Assembly: GCA_963738205.1 (NCBI GenBank)
Contig: CAVTVQ010000009.1
Coordinates: forward strand, 1-64,000
Direction of reading: 5' to 3'
Source: DATFQE01 sp963738205
GTDB lineage: Bacteria > Actinomycetota > Thermoleophilia > Gaiellales > Gaiellaceae
DNA length: 64,000 nt
Part shown: positions 25,738 to 33,875 of the stretch, piece by piece
How the letters are laid out: each line of letters opens with the position of its first letter
Position numbering within the stretch: position 1 is the first letter of the stretch
The notes under the pieces: generated by a model
The model's database searches: none
Told to the model about the DNA's origin: nothing
The model's input: only the letters and a program-made list of their open reading frames with translations
Program-made: the position numbers and the translations under genes

Positions 25738-25840
25738 CAATGGGCTCGACGGCTAGTTCAGCCAAGCTTCAGCAGCGAGTAATGCTTGCCTAACGGCCCG
25801 ACGATTCGCTGAACTGTGACTTTCGACGGAGGAGACCCGG

Positions 25841-26311
25841 ATGAAGAATCTGCTCGCACTCGCCGCGGTCGCCGCGGCGATCGTTCCCGCCACTTCGATA
25901 GCGGTCGCCGAGGGTGCGCCCGCCGACGCGCGAGCCCGTGACGCGATGACGGCGTCGCCGACGCTGACGGTGCGCACGACGCGGTTCGGCAAGATCCTCT
26001 TCGCTGGCAGCGGCCGTGCGCTGTACGGCTTCACCCGTGACCGGCGCAACGGCCCGAGCCGGTGCTACGGGGACTGCGCCGCGGCGTGGCCCGTCTACTT
26101 CGCCAAGGGGACGCTGAAGGCCGGCGCGGGTGTCAAGCAGTCGCTGATCGGCACGACCCGCCGGCGGGACGGACGCCGCCAGGTGACCTACAACGGCTGG
26201 CCGCTCTACTACTACGCCCACGAGAAGGCCGGCGAGGTCAAATGCCAAAACGTCGAGACCCACGGCGGCACCTGGCTGGTCGTGCGGCCGACGGGGACGC
26301 TCATCCGGTAG
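25841..26311 (+). CDS. Secreted repeat protein with Yx(FWY)xxD motif (COG4315-like)
   Basis: The 156-residue product has a signal peptide (NLLALAAVAAAIVPATSIAV) and the two halves of this family. The first has ALYGFTRDRRNGPSRCYGDC, the second PLYYYAHEKAGEVKCQ. The Y-x-F/W/Y-x-x-D/E motif and paired cysteines are present. The family occurs in periplasmic or cell-surface proteins of uncertain function, sometimes linked to electron transfer. GACGGAGGAG precedes the ATG. The 3' end overlaps the convergent cation-transporter gene by 11 bases. Confidence 0.87.
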   Translation: MKNLLALAAVAAAIVPATSIAVAEGAPADARARDAMTASPTLTVRTTRFGKILFAGSGRALYGFTRDRRNGPSRCYGDCAAAWPVYFAKGTLKAGAGVKQSLIGTTRRRDGRRQVTYNGWPLYYYAHEKAGEVKCQNVETHGGTWLVVRPTGTLIR

Positions 26312-27120
26312 CGGCCACGCCAAGGGTGAGAAGCGCACGCTCCGGTCTCTCAGCCGCGCATGCCAAGGTCGCGAGTGCGGTGCACCCGACGATCGGCATC
26401 ACTTCCCCGGTGAAAGCGATTGTTGGGCCCCACTCGAGCCCGGTGCTGTCGGCCCGCGCCTTCGGCGCACGGCTCGCGTGCCTGCCTATCCGAACCGGTG
26501 ACGGACAGAAAACGCGTGTCGCCTCTGCGGCCAGCGCAGCAGAAATGACAAGTGCCGCCGTCGGGTCAGCCCACCACCAGTCGAGCAGGGAGTTGGCAGC
26601 GAGCGCCAGGAGGGTGACGACTGCGAGCGCAGCCGCGGCGATGGTGAGGACGCCGTCACCGCGAAGAGCCGGACTCTGAAGCTGCCCAGCTAGGCGAAGC
26701 TTCATTACCCCGAGGGCCGGCAGTACCACTAACGAGACCATCGCGATCCCGAAGCCAAACGCGGACGGCTCGGGATGGGAGCCGCTGATGATGGCGGGAA
26801 TCGCCTGAACGCCGACGTAGAGCGCCACGCCGTACATCGCGGCGATCACCCACGTCTGTGCTCGCCGCTCCAGGCGCTCAGCTGCTACCTGGTCGCTTCG
26901 CTCCCGTCGGAATCTCCACACAAGCACGACCGAAGCGGTCGAGTCGAGTAGGGCGTTGAGCGCGAACGCGGCGAGCGCGAGGCTGCCGGTAGGTGACTCC
27001 GACGAGCAATGCAGCCGCCCCGACCACCCCGTTCCACACGATCGTGAAGTAGGAGACCCGAAGAGCGGAAGCCAGGCGGGAGGGACGCTCGTCATCGAGA
27101 TGGACGTAATCGGTGTGCAC
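26301..27120 (-). CDS. Cation transporter (CDF-like membrane protein), frameshifted
   Basis: The N-terminal part (RPSRLASALRVSYFTIVWNG, then VVGAAALLVGV) and the main part (TGSLALAAFALNALLDSTAS, WVIAAMYGVALYVG, LLALAANSLLDWWWADPTAA) belong to one protein but lie in frames one base apart, with the break near 26,985-26,995. The N-A-L-L-D and S-L-L-D-W-W-W-A-D motifs correspond to the metal-site helices of cation diffusion facilitators in their small actinobacterial form, about five helices. Beyond EATRVF the C-terminus is not family-like and runs into the convergent gene. It is probably a pseudogene unless the frameshift is an assembly error. Confidence 0.72.
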
Positions 27121-27336
27121 TGACGCGCCTCCAGCCGGTCGCTGATCGAGTTGCCGACCAGGCTTCCCGGCGCACCGGGACTGACTTTACAGGCGAGTCC
27201 GGGTAAGAGAGTGACCCGTGCGCCCGCCGTAGGCGATGCGATCACAGCGAACTCCGTTACGGCCATGGAAAACGAACTCGAGCTTGAGGCGGCCTACACT
27301 AAAAGAAAGCGCCAGCCTCGCTCGTTCGTATGAGCA

Positions 27337-27684
27337 ATGAGTGATGGCGCGCAGGCTGCGGAGATCGAGGCGCTTGATCGGACGCGCTTCCGCGCCTTCG
27401 TCCGCATCGTGACGGCGTTGCTCGGCGACGCCGACGAGGCGCTTGATGTGGTTCAGGATGCGTTCGCGCTCGCGCTTCGTCGTCGTCGTAGCTTCCGCGG
27501 CGAGGGCAACCTCGAAGCCTGGCTTTGGCGCATGTTCCTCAATGTCGCGCGAGACCGAGCGCAAGCTGCCCGCACGAGCGACGAGCAACCTCCGCGCAAA
27601 CGCGTCCTGGCCATCGCGGACGGAGAGGAACAGGTGCGCGCGTCGGCCCCAAGCGCTACTCGAACGATGGCGAGCGCTTGCTAA
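27337..27684 (+). pseudogene. Truncated ECF RNA polymerase sigma factor (region 2 only)
   Basis: The 115-residue frame contains sigma region 2 (RFRAFVRIVTALLGDADEAL, DVVQDAFALAL, then WLWRMFLNVARDRAQAARTS), which recognises the -10 element and binds core. Region 4, needed for -35 recognition, is missing: the frame degenerates after VLAIADGEEQVRAS and stops. Intact ECF factors have about 160-200 residues. Third-position GC falls here. It is likely inactive, although an unusual region-2-only protein cannot be excluded. Confidence 0.72.
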
Positions 27685-27753
27685 GTAGCGCTCGGTCCCC
27701 TGGAGGGCGACCGGCACAGGGCCGGCCGCCCTCGATTCGTCGGGAGGTGTGGG

Positions 27754-28903
27754 TTACGTGACGACGATGCCCGCAGGCGCGGCGCCGTCGGGAGCGGGCG
27801 TGGGCGAGGTCGGAAGCTCGGTGAGGTTGCCACCGTTGACGCTGAAACCGCTGACGGTGTCGGCTGTCGGGTCGACGACCCAGAGGGTCCTGCCGTCGGG
27901 GGACAGGCGTGCGTCCTCGGGAGTGCCCGCGGCCTTTATCGGCGTGTTCTGGAGAAGGGTGAGCGAGCCGCCGGTCGCGATTGAGTAGCTCGAGATCGAG
28001 CGCGAGGCCGTGTTCACGGCGAACAGGAATTGACCGTCTTGGCTGATCTCGACCCAGCAGGGTGCCGTCTGATTGTTCGGGAACGGTGAGGCTCCGATCG
28101 TGGTCAGCGCGCCGTTGGCGCCGACGGCGAAGGCGGAAACGCTGCCTGCGTTCGTCCCGTCGTGCGCGTTGGACACATAGAGCTGCGACGCGTTGGTGGG
28201 GCGGAACTTGCTGCCGAACGGCCCTATTCGCCCCGCCGCGAACGGCGAGCCGGGAGCGGCGGTGAGCAGCCCGTCGCTATCGACGGTGAAGCTGTCGATC
28301 AGCGAGGTCGCCACCCGCGTGCCCACGAGCTTGCGCCCGTCGGGACTGAAGAGCACATCGCCCGGCTGGGACGCGTCCGGGAGCGTGACGGTCGAGCCGG
28401 CGAGCGGCCGGAGGTGCCCACCGGGGTTGAGCTTGAAGCCGGTGTAGTTGGTTCCGCCATTACTGGTCGCGGTGCCGGCATTGGCGACGTAGACGAGGTT
28501 GCCGGACACGGCGATGCTGACCGGGTTGACACCGTTCGAGGAGACAGGGCCGCCACCGACCGGCTTCAAGCGAGCCGTCGTGCTTGATCCGCAGCACCGA
28601 GATCTCGTTGCTTCCGGCGTCGACGGCCAACAGGTAGCGGCCGTCGCTGCTCCGTTGCAACGACCCCTGCGAAGCGAGCCCCGCGCCGGTGCCGGCCCCA
28701 CCGGCCACAAACGGCGAACCAGGCATCGGCGTCAACGTCCCGTCGGCGTGGCGGTCGAAGGCGCCGATGGCGTTCACTCCGGCCGTGTTGTCGTTCACGT
28801 AGACATGACCCACTACGCCCTGCCCCGCCGAGGCGGCACCGACGGCCAACATCGTGCAAGCCGCCGCGAGGACGAGTGAGAGCCCGAAGCGAAGCTTGTT
28901 CAT
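27754..28903 (-). CDS. Secreted lactonase-like beta-propeller protein, frameshifted
   Basis: AAGGAGGTTGAG gives an excellent ribosome site. A signal peptide (LSLVLAAACTMLAVGAASAG) leads into YVTN/6-phosphogluconolactonase-type propeller blades (VYVNDNTAGVNAIGAFDRHA, DGTLTPMPGSPF, SSDGRYLLAVDAGSNEISV). After LRIKHDGSL the matching frame moves by one base near 28,565 and continues through VSNAHDGTNAGSVSAFAVG to the stop. Both halves are well preserved. It is probably a cell-surface propeller of unknown ligand. It is co-directional with the ferritin-like gene, 90 bases downstream of it. Confidence 0.78.
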
Positions 28904-28993
28904 TCTCAACCTCCTTGGAAAATGGCCAGATGCTGGGCGTTTTGCGGTGCGCGGCTCCTCGATCGGTCGCCCCGCCCCGCGGCGCCACACCGG

Positions 28994-30118
28994 TCAGTCG
29001 TCGTCGCCGTCGTCGTGGTCGTGTCCCTTGCCGCCGGGTCGGGCCGCGTCCGCGGCCTTCGCCAGCCCCGTGGCGGCGGCGAAGAACTCCGGGGACTGTC
29101 CGATGAACAATCCGTTGGCGGCCAGGGCGTTGACCGCACCCATCGCAGCGCCCTTGGTCTCGGTCGGCCGGATGATCGACACGATCGGGAACTTGCGAGC
29201 TAGGAAGATCGTGGGCTCGGGCATGATCAGGTTCGTCTGCAGGATCTCGCCGTCGGCGTTGAGGTCGGGGAAGACGAGACCATTCGTGGGGTCGGTCAGG
29301 GGAGGCGCGTTGCCGGCTTTGTCCTGCCAGGTCTGGAAGTGCATCGTCTCGGTCGGGCCGATGCTGAGCAGGATGCGCAGCACCTCGGGATCCGTCACCC
29401 GCTGGGCGAGCTGGGCGTAGAGGCTCGACCCGCCCTGCTCGATGAACGCGAAGTGGAAGCCGGCCGTATTCGCGATCGCCTGCAGGTGGTCGGGCGGAGC
29501 GAGGTCGGCGTCCGTGCGCGGAATCGCCGGAAACTTTCCGGCGGCGAGGCCCGGGACCGCCTGCGGAAGAGTGTCGCCGAGATCCGGGTTGAGCGAGTCG
29601 CTGCGGTAGCGCGTCCAGAAGCTCGTGTCGACGGTGAGCTGCATCAGGTTCGTGAGCCGTCCGATCTGCTGCGCGCCGGTGGCCCGGCTGCTCGGCAACG
29701 TGCGGAACGCGTCCAGGTTGATCGGCTGCACGCCGTGCGCTTGCAGGTAGGCATTGATGAAGTTGGCATGGGAGTTCTCGTCGTCGGTGTTGTCGTGGAT
29801 GTACTGGTCCATGTCCTCGTCCAGCACCGCGACGGCCTCGGTGTAGGCCGGATTGCCGCTCCCGCCGGGGACTTCGCTGTCCTGGATGCCGGCGAGCTCG
29901 TTGTACTGCTGCCACAGGTCGGTCTCGATCAGCTCGGCCGCGGCCAGGAACCGGAGAATCGCCGCGTCTCCCCGGTCCAGGCGTCCGCCTTTCGCGAAGG
30001 CCGGTGACGCATCAGTCAAGAGCCGCGCCGCGCCGAGTGTTCCTGCACCGAGCGCGGCGCCCTTGACCAGGAACGAACGCCGGCTGGTCCGATCGTCCGA
30101 CTGTCCGGTCGTCTCCAT
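28994..30118 (-). CDS. Tat-exported ferritin-like domain protein
   Basis: The 374-residue protein carries a twin-arginine signal (TSRRSFLVKGAALGAG, RR at 13-14). A ferritin-like four-helix core follows, with acidic/His ligands in AAELIETDLWQQYNELAG, DDENSHANFINAYLQAHG and GPTETMHFQTWQDKAG. The C-terminus is GGKGHDHDDGDDD, a His/Asp-rich likely metal site. Related proteins are exported di-iron or manganese oxidases/binding proteins of unknown reaction. AAGGAGGAGATC precedes the chosen ATG. A Tat signal implies cofactor loading before export. Confidence 0.9.
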   Translation of the reverse strand: METTGQSDDRTSRRSFLVKGAALGAGTLGAARLLTDASPAFAKGGRLDRGDAAILRFLAAAELIETDLWQQYNELAGIQDSEVPGGSGNPAYTEAVAVLDEDMDQYIHDNTDDENSHANFINAYLQAHGVQPINLDAFRTLPSSRATGAQQIGRLTNLMQLTVDTSFWTRYRSDSLNPDLGDTLPQAVPGLAAGKFPAIPRTDADLAPPDHLQAIANTAGFHFAFIEQGGSSLYAQLAQRVTDPEVLRILLSIGPTETMHFQTWQDKAGNAPPLTDPTNGLVFPDLNADGEILQTNLIMPEPTIFLARKFPIVSIIRPTETKGAAMGAVNALAANGLFIGQSPEFFAAATGLAKAADAARPGGKGHDHDDGDDD

Positions 30119-30431
30119 GATCTCCTCCTTCCGGACGTGAAAGGACACAGTCCCCTCACGCCTCGTGCGCGGCATCACGGCAGGCATGCAGGCACGACCC
30201 CCGATGACCCGAATTCGGGCCTACCTGGTAGCTGGTAGGGATTAAGCCCGAGGCGATGGCAGGCGGCTCTCCCGGCTCGAACTCCGGCGCGAAGGGGTGC
30301 TGCGATACCGTCGCCAGTTGCGCGCCAGTGCGTGCCACAAAAGTGGGCCCCGTGGACCCCGACGGACTGGAGAGTAGTCGTCCCAGCACGGCCAGAATCC
30401 TGCTCTATGAGCGGGATCTAGCCTAGTTGAG
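30119..30431. other. Leader region upstream of the ferritin-like gene
   Basis: No gene. It contains CCTACC and GGTAGG arms around an 8-base spacer (about 30,219-30,238) that could be a protein-binding palindrome. Otherwise nothing is recognisable. Confidence 0.4.
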
Positions 30432-30553
30432 CGGAGCGGGGAGGGATTCGAACCCTCGAGGGACCAAACGGCCCCTAGCGATTTTCGAGACCTGTGTCGT
30501 TCTGCTTAACCATGCGTGCTGACACCCGGTGCGCGACACAACGCGCGACAGTT
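30432..30553 (-). repeat. Attachment-site-like copy D: 3' half of tRNA-Ser(CGA) plus arm repeats
   Basis: The tRNA part (30,432-30,491) has a perfect T arm GAGGG-TTCGAAT-CCCTC but a changed acceptor strand (CCGCTCC instead of CCCCTCC). GCGCGACA lies at 30,531 and 30,543, 40 bp from the anticodon arm, with a type 1 flank (taaccatgcgtgctga). The 3' side does not match the intact locus, so the left part of the flank was replaced. Confidence 0.82.
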
Positions 30554-30903
30554 CTCGCGCTGAGGTGGCCAGCCGTCGACCGCACGACGACGATCATTCG
30601 ACGGCGAGCTGGATGGTGATCACCCGGTAATCGTGAGGAGCCTCGTGTGCACGAGGACGTTGGCGCGCGGGCGTGCGTGGCTGACTTCGGCGGATCGCCC
30701 CGGCTGGACGGAGCCGCCGCTAGATCTTGTCCGCGCGGGGGCCTCGCTGGAGCCGGGCTGGCGCGGGAGCAGGACACGCCGCAGCGGACGACGGTGCTTG
30801 TCGTCGGCGCGCAGACTGTCGGCGTGTTGATCCCGAGGCACGCCCTCCGAGCCTGGTTCCTGCCTCCAGCCGGGACCGGCTGCTCCCGCACGAACTAGCG
30901 AAG
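30554..30903. other. Gene-free segment after copy D
   Basis: Open frames on both strands are present but their amino-acid composition (Arg/Pro/Ser-rich) indicates shadows of high-GC DNA. I see no gene. Confidence 0.5.
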
Positions 30904-31053
30904 CTACATCACTCCCGGGCGGTAGAGGTAGAGCACCGCGGCGTACCCCCGCTCGATCGCCCGCAGGAGGTCTCCGCGCGCGGCGACGGCGACGTCGACC
31001 TCGCGGCCGAGCTTTTCGGCGACGCGGCGGATCGCCGTCTCGTTCGTGGGCAC
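30904..31053 (-). CDS. Short ORF resembling a GspE/PilB N-terminal (MshEN-like) segment
   Basis: Starting at GTG this encodes 49 residues (contains AIRRVAEKLGREVDVAVAAR, then DLLRAIERGY). The pattern of strand, loop and helix resembles the end of the MshEN domain that precedes the ATPase of type II secretion/type IV pilus motors. The ATPase itself is absent, so it is either a fragment of such a gene or an unrelated small protein. No Shine-Dalgarno sequence is obvious. Confidence 0.35.
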   Translation of the reverse strand: MPTNETAIRRVAEKLGREVDVAVAARGDLLRAIERGYAAVLYLYRPGVM

Positions 31054-31099
31054 CCGCTCCCCATCGGTAGCCAACTGCCCGCTGCGCCTACCGGCTGTG

Positions 31100-31127
31100 C
31101 GCCCCGCCGACGGGTCTCGGCGGGGCG
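31100..31127. terminator. Perfect 11-bp GC hairpin
   Basis: CGCCCCGCCGA and its exact complement flank a six-base loop; GCGGTTTCTT follows on the plus strand. It lies 44 bases beyond the stop of the TIGR03118 gene and probably ends that minus-strand transcript, or works in both directions. Confidence 0.7.
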
Positions 31128-31171
31128 CGGTTTCTTGATCCGGACATGGATGCGGTCCGGAGTCGGCGTCG

Positions 31172-32260
31172 CTAACCCGCTGGGCGGATGGTGCCGAGGA
31201 GGCCGTGCGTTTCTTCGTCGGGACCGGCGCTGAACCAGACCGCATCGGTCCCTCCGCTCGCGGCAGTTCCGGGCAGGAGCGCCCAGAGGCCGTCGATCGA
31301 GAGAACGTCGTTGCTGCGGTCGCGCAGGAAGCCGAGGAAGTCCCCATTGTCGGCGTACGCTCCGATCTTCCCGTCACCGAAGTTGCCGACCAGGAGTGCA
31401 CCGGCGAACTTGCCGAAGCTGGGCGGTGCGATGGCCATGCCCCACGGCGCGTTGAGGTTGCCACGACTGGCGATCCGCTGCACGGCCTGGCCGAAATCGG
31501 TGAACTTGTCCACGAACCCGAGGTTGTGACCGGCGATCTCCTCCTCGCCGTCGGCGTCCTGCTTGGCGTAGCTCACGTAAACCGACGAGCCCACGACCGC
31601 CACGTTGAACGGCGCGTAGCCCGACGGCAGGTCCGGGTCAGTGAATGCCGAGCCGACGTTGACGCGGTTCCAGTTACCGTCGAAGACGTCGATACGCCCG
31701 TGGTGGAAGTCGGCCGCCAGCAGGAATGGGCCGCTGGGCGTCTGCAGCAGCGCCAGCCCGGTGTAGATGGCGTCGTCGGAGTGCGCGGCCACCACCGCGG
31801 TCGTCCCGTTGGCCGGGTTCCACCCGGTGATGTCACCGGCCTGGCTGTCGAAGATGAAGGGGGCCGGGCGGGGGCCGAGCGGCGTTGGCACCTGGAAGCT
31901 GGTGGTGCCGTTGAATACCTGGCCGGTCGGCGAGCCGTTGGTCACGGTGACCTCGAGCGCCACTTTGGCGAACGGCGTGCCGGCACCGCCGCCGCGGTAG
32001 AGCGTCGCGGTGCCCGTGACGTTGTTCGCCGCCCAGACCGGGCTGGTGGGCGACAGCGCTAACCCCCACGGGTTGACCAGCAGCGGGTCGAGGATCGGTG
32101 CAACGCCGGGCAGGTCGGAAACGGCGTTGATCTGGTCGAACCGGTTGGCGGTCGGCGCCGCCGTAGCCGGCCCGACGAGCGCGGCGAGAACTGCAACTAG
32201 GCCAACAACGACGATGGCCAGAAGTTGCCTGCGAAGCGCGAACAGGGATGGACCAAGCAT
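31172..32260 (-). CDS. TIGR03118-family secreted beta-propeller protein
   Basis: The 362-residue protein starts at ATG after AAAGGGGGAGA and has a signal peptide (LLAIVVVGLVAVLAALVGPA). Family hallmarks include DPLLVNPWGLALSPTSPVWA and NNVTGTATLY, then GNLNAPWGMAIAPPSFG with LLVGNFGDGKIGAY and the C-terminal DGLWALLPG. The fold is a six-bladed propeller. The function is unknown. It is the third exported propeller in this island zone (with kelch and the lactonase-like gene), which suggests related surface roles. Confidence 0.9.
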   Translation of the reverse strand: MLGPSLFALRRQLLAIVVVGLVAVLAALVGPATAAPTANRFDQINAVSDLPGVAPILDPLLVNPWGLALSPTSPVWAANNVTGTATLYRGGGAGTPFAKVALEVTVTNGSPTGQVFNGTTSFQVPTPLGPRPAPFIFDSQAGDITGWNPANGTTAVVAAHSDDAIYTGLALLQTPSGPFLLAADFHHGRIDVFDGNWNRVNVGSAFTDPDLPSGYAPFNVAVVGSSVYVSYAKQDADGEEEIAGHNLGFVDKFTDFGQAVQRIASRGNLNAPWGMAIAPPSFGKFAGALLVGNFGDGKIGAYADNGDFLGFLRDRSNDVLSIDGLWALLPGTAASGGTDAVWFSAGPDEETHGLLGTIRPAG

Positions 32261-32464
32261 GGGTCTCCCCCTTTCATGAAGTGGGTCTGTCCCAGAAATG
32301 ACTACGGATCCCAAGCCTTCGCGGTTCGTGCACACCGTCGAGCGGGTCTCCGTGGAGAGCACCCGCACAACAACAGCCGGGCGGGCTAGCCTCGGGCCGC
32401 GTCGTGCAGCCGGAGCGTTGGGCGGGAGGCGCTCGTCGCGTGTTTCCCCGAAGGCGCAGAGGAG
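32261..32464. other. Short gap between oxidoreductase and TIGR03118 genes
   Basis: About 200 bases with no gene. It should hold the TIGR03118 promoter. No clear hexamers were found. Confidence 0.4.
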
Positions 32465-33385
32465 CTAGACCTCGAGCGCAACGGCTCCGCCTCCTGCAAC
32501 GGCGCGAGCGAGTGCCGCGTCGGCCTCCGCGAGGGGGAAAGACGCGCCGAGCTCGAAGTCGAGCCGTCCGGTGGCCAAATCTTGACCGGCGCCGGCGAGC
32601 TGCTCCCCGTCGGGGCGTACGTACAGCGAGACGACTTCGATTCCTCGCTCGCTGTCGGGCGGGTCGGAAGTGATCGTGACCAGACGACCGCCGTCTCGAA
32701 CCGCCGCGAGCGCGACCGCGGCACCGTCGGGCGCCGCGTTGGCAGCGGCATCGACACCATGGCCGGCCGTCGCCGCCACGACCTGAGCCGTCCAGTCCGG
32801 GTCGTGGTAGTCGATCACCGTCGCGGCTCCGGAACCGATTACCCGTTCGCGACTCCTTGGTCCCGCCGTCGCGATCACCTCGACACCGCGGAGAGCTGCC
32901 ATCGAGACGATCAACGTTCCGGTGGCTCCGCCCGCTCCGTTCACGAGCAGCCGCTCGCCGCGGTTCACGCGCAGGCCTTCGTCCAGCACCTGAACCGCGG
33001 TCAGTGCCGGGACCGGGAACGCAGCGGCATGCGTCCAGGAAATCTCCGCCGGTTTGGGGGCGAGCAAGGCGGCCTTGGCCACGAGCCACGGCGCCCAGCA
33101 TCCTTGCTGCGCGAGTGGGAGCGGATGGGTGAACACCGGATCCCCGACCGACCACCCCTCGAACCCACCACCCAAGGTCGCAACCACCCCTGCCGCCTCG
33201 ACGCCGAGCGCCATCGGCGGCCCTCGTCCCAGATCCCAACGGCCAGTCCGGGCGAACTCATCCCAACTGCCGACACCGGCGGCCTTGACCTCGATTAGAA
33301 GTTCGCCGGTGCGCGGTGCGCGAGGGTCAGGCACCTCCAGCACCGTCACACCGCCACCGAATTCGTCGATCCCTGCGACGCGCAC
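32465..33385 (-). CDS. MDR-family NAD(P)H-dependent oxidoreductase (quinone-oxidoreductase-like)
   Basis: The 306-residue protein has a GroES-like N-terminal domain (about 1-110) and a Rossmann domain with the nucleotide-binding loop NGAGGATGTL (AGGATG replacing GxGxxG). The catalytic zinc ligands of alcohol dehydrogenases are absent, so it belongs to the zinc-free quinone oxidoreductase branch, which reduces quinones or enones with NADPH. It starts at GTG. It is the gene closest to the tRNA-Ser 3' flank and probably belongs to the most recently added interval. Confidence 0.88.
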   Translation of the reverse strand: MRVAGIDEFGGGVTVLEVPDPRAPRTGELLIEVKAAGVGSWDEFARTGRWDLGRGPPMALGVEAAGVVATLGGGFEGWSVGDPVFTHPLPLAQQGCWAPWLVAKAALLAPKPAEISWTHAAAFPVPALTAVQVLDEGLRVNRGERLLVNGAGGATGTLIVSMAALRGVEVIATAGPRSRERVIGSGAATVIDYHDPDWTAQVVAATAGHGVDAAANAAPDGAAVALAAVRDGGRLVTITSDPPDSERGIEVVSLYVRPDGEQLAGAGQDLATGRLDFELGASFPLAEADAALARAVAGGGAVALEV

Positions 33386-33489
33386 AATCGGTCACCGACA
33401 GCCTAGCGACCAGGAATCGGCGCATCCTCGCGCGGGGCCGGACGGTCGTGCTCACCGACGGAGCCACCGGCAGTAGCGGTGTGTGGTGG

Positions 33490-33738
33490 GGTGCGCCAGG
33501 GTGCTGTCGCCATAGGCTGCGCGCGGGCTGGGCGCCCGCCGTTCGCCTCGACCACGCGCTCGCCGCTGGTGGCCAGGCGGTACGCATTTTCGGCCTCGCT
33601 CGGACGCGACGTCGCTGCGCGACAGTCGCGCGACACTCATGGCGGTTCCGGGCGGTTTCAGGCGGTGTGAGAGGCGGGCCCGAGGCCCGCCTCTCTCTTG
33701 CTCGATCCCGCATCGTGGCTGGGGATTCGGGTTGTCAG
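33490..33738 (-). repeat. Downstream flank of the intact tRNA-Ser(CGA), shared with copies B and C
   Basis: The 250 bases on the 3' side of the tRNA match 23,940-24,180 almost throughout and 13,590-13,702 in their nearest part. GCGCGACA occurs at 33,617 and 33,628 (11-bp period). An 11-bp hairpin (GAGAGGCGGGC / GCCCGCCTCTC) lies at 33,669-33,695. In copy B one pair of this stem is changed on both sides (A-T to T-A), so pairing is preserved. Confidence 0.85.
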
Positions 33739-33827
33739 CGGAGGGGGAGGGATTCGAACTCTCGCGGGACGAAACCGCCCCGAACGGTTTTCGAGACCGC
33801 CGCATTCGACCGCTCTGCCACCCCTCC
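33739..33827 (-). tRNA. tRNA-Ser(CGA), complete
   Basis: On the minus strand the acceptor GGAGGGG pairs with CCCCTCC, followed by discriminator G. The CCA end is not encoded. The anticodon arm CGGTCTCGAAAACCG carries anticodon CGA, and a long variable arm (GGGGCGGTTTCGTCCC region) marks a class II serine tRNA. The T stem is GAGAG opposite CCCTC, which leaves one A.C mismatch that the partial copies lack. Five partial copies lie downstream of its 3' end, as expected for a repeatedly used integration site. Confidence 0.93.
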
Positions 33828-33875
33828 AGAGTGGCCCTGCGGGCCGGTCGTACAGGGTAACGCCGAATCGGTGCG

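Noticed and set aside
33452..33805. Peptides such as GSNPSPSA or VAGSSPVAPA read through tRNA 3' ends (also at 7.6, 13.7 and 24.2 kb)
   Set aside because: These are translations of the conserved T arm (GGTTCGA), a well-known annotation artefact.
11574..33830. Recombinase gene inside the tRNA-Ser accretion zone
   Set aside because: I looked for R-H-R-Y tyrosine-recombinase and serine-recombinase patterns in both strands of every interval and found none, so none is claimed.
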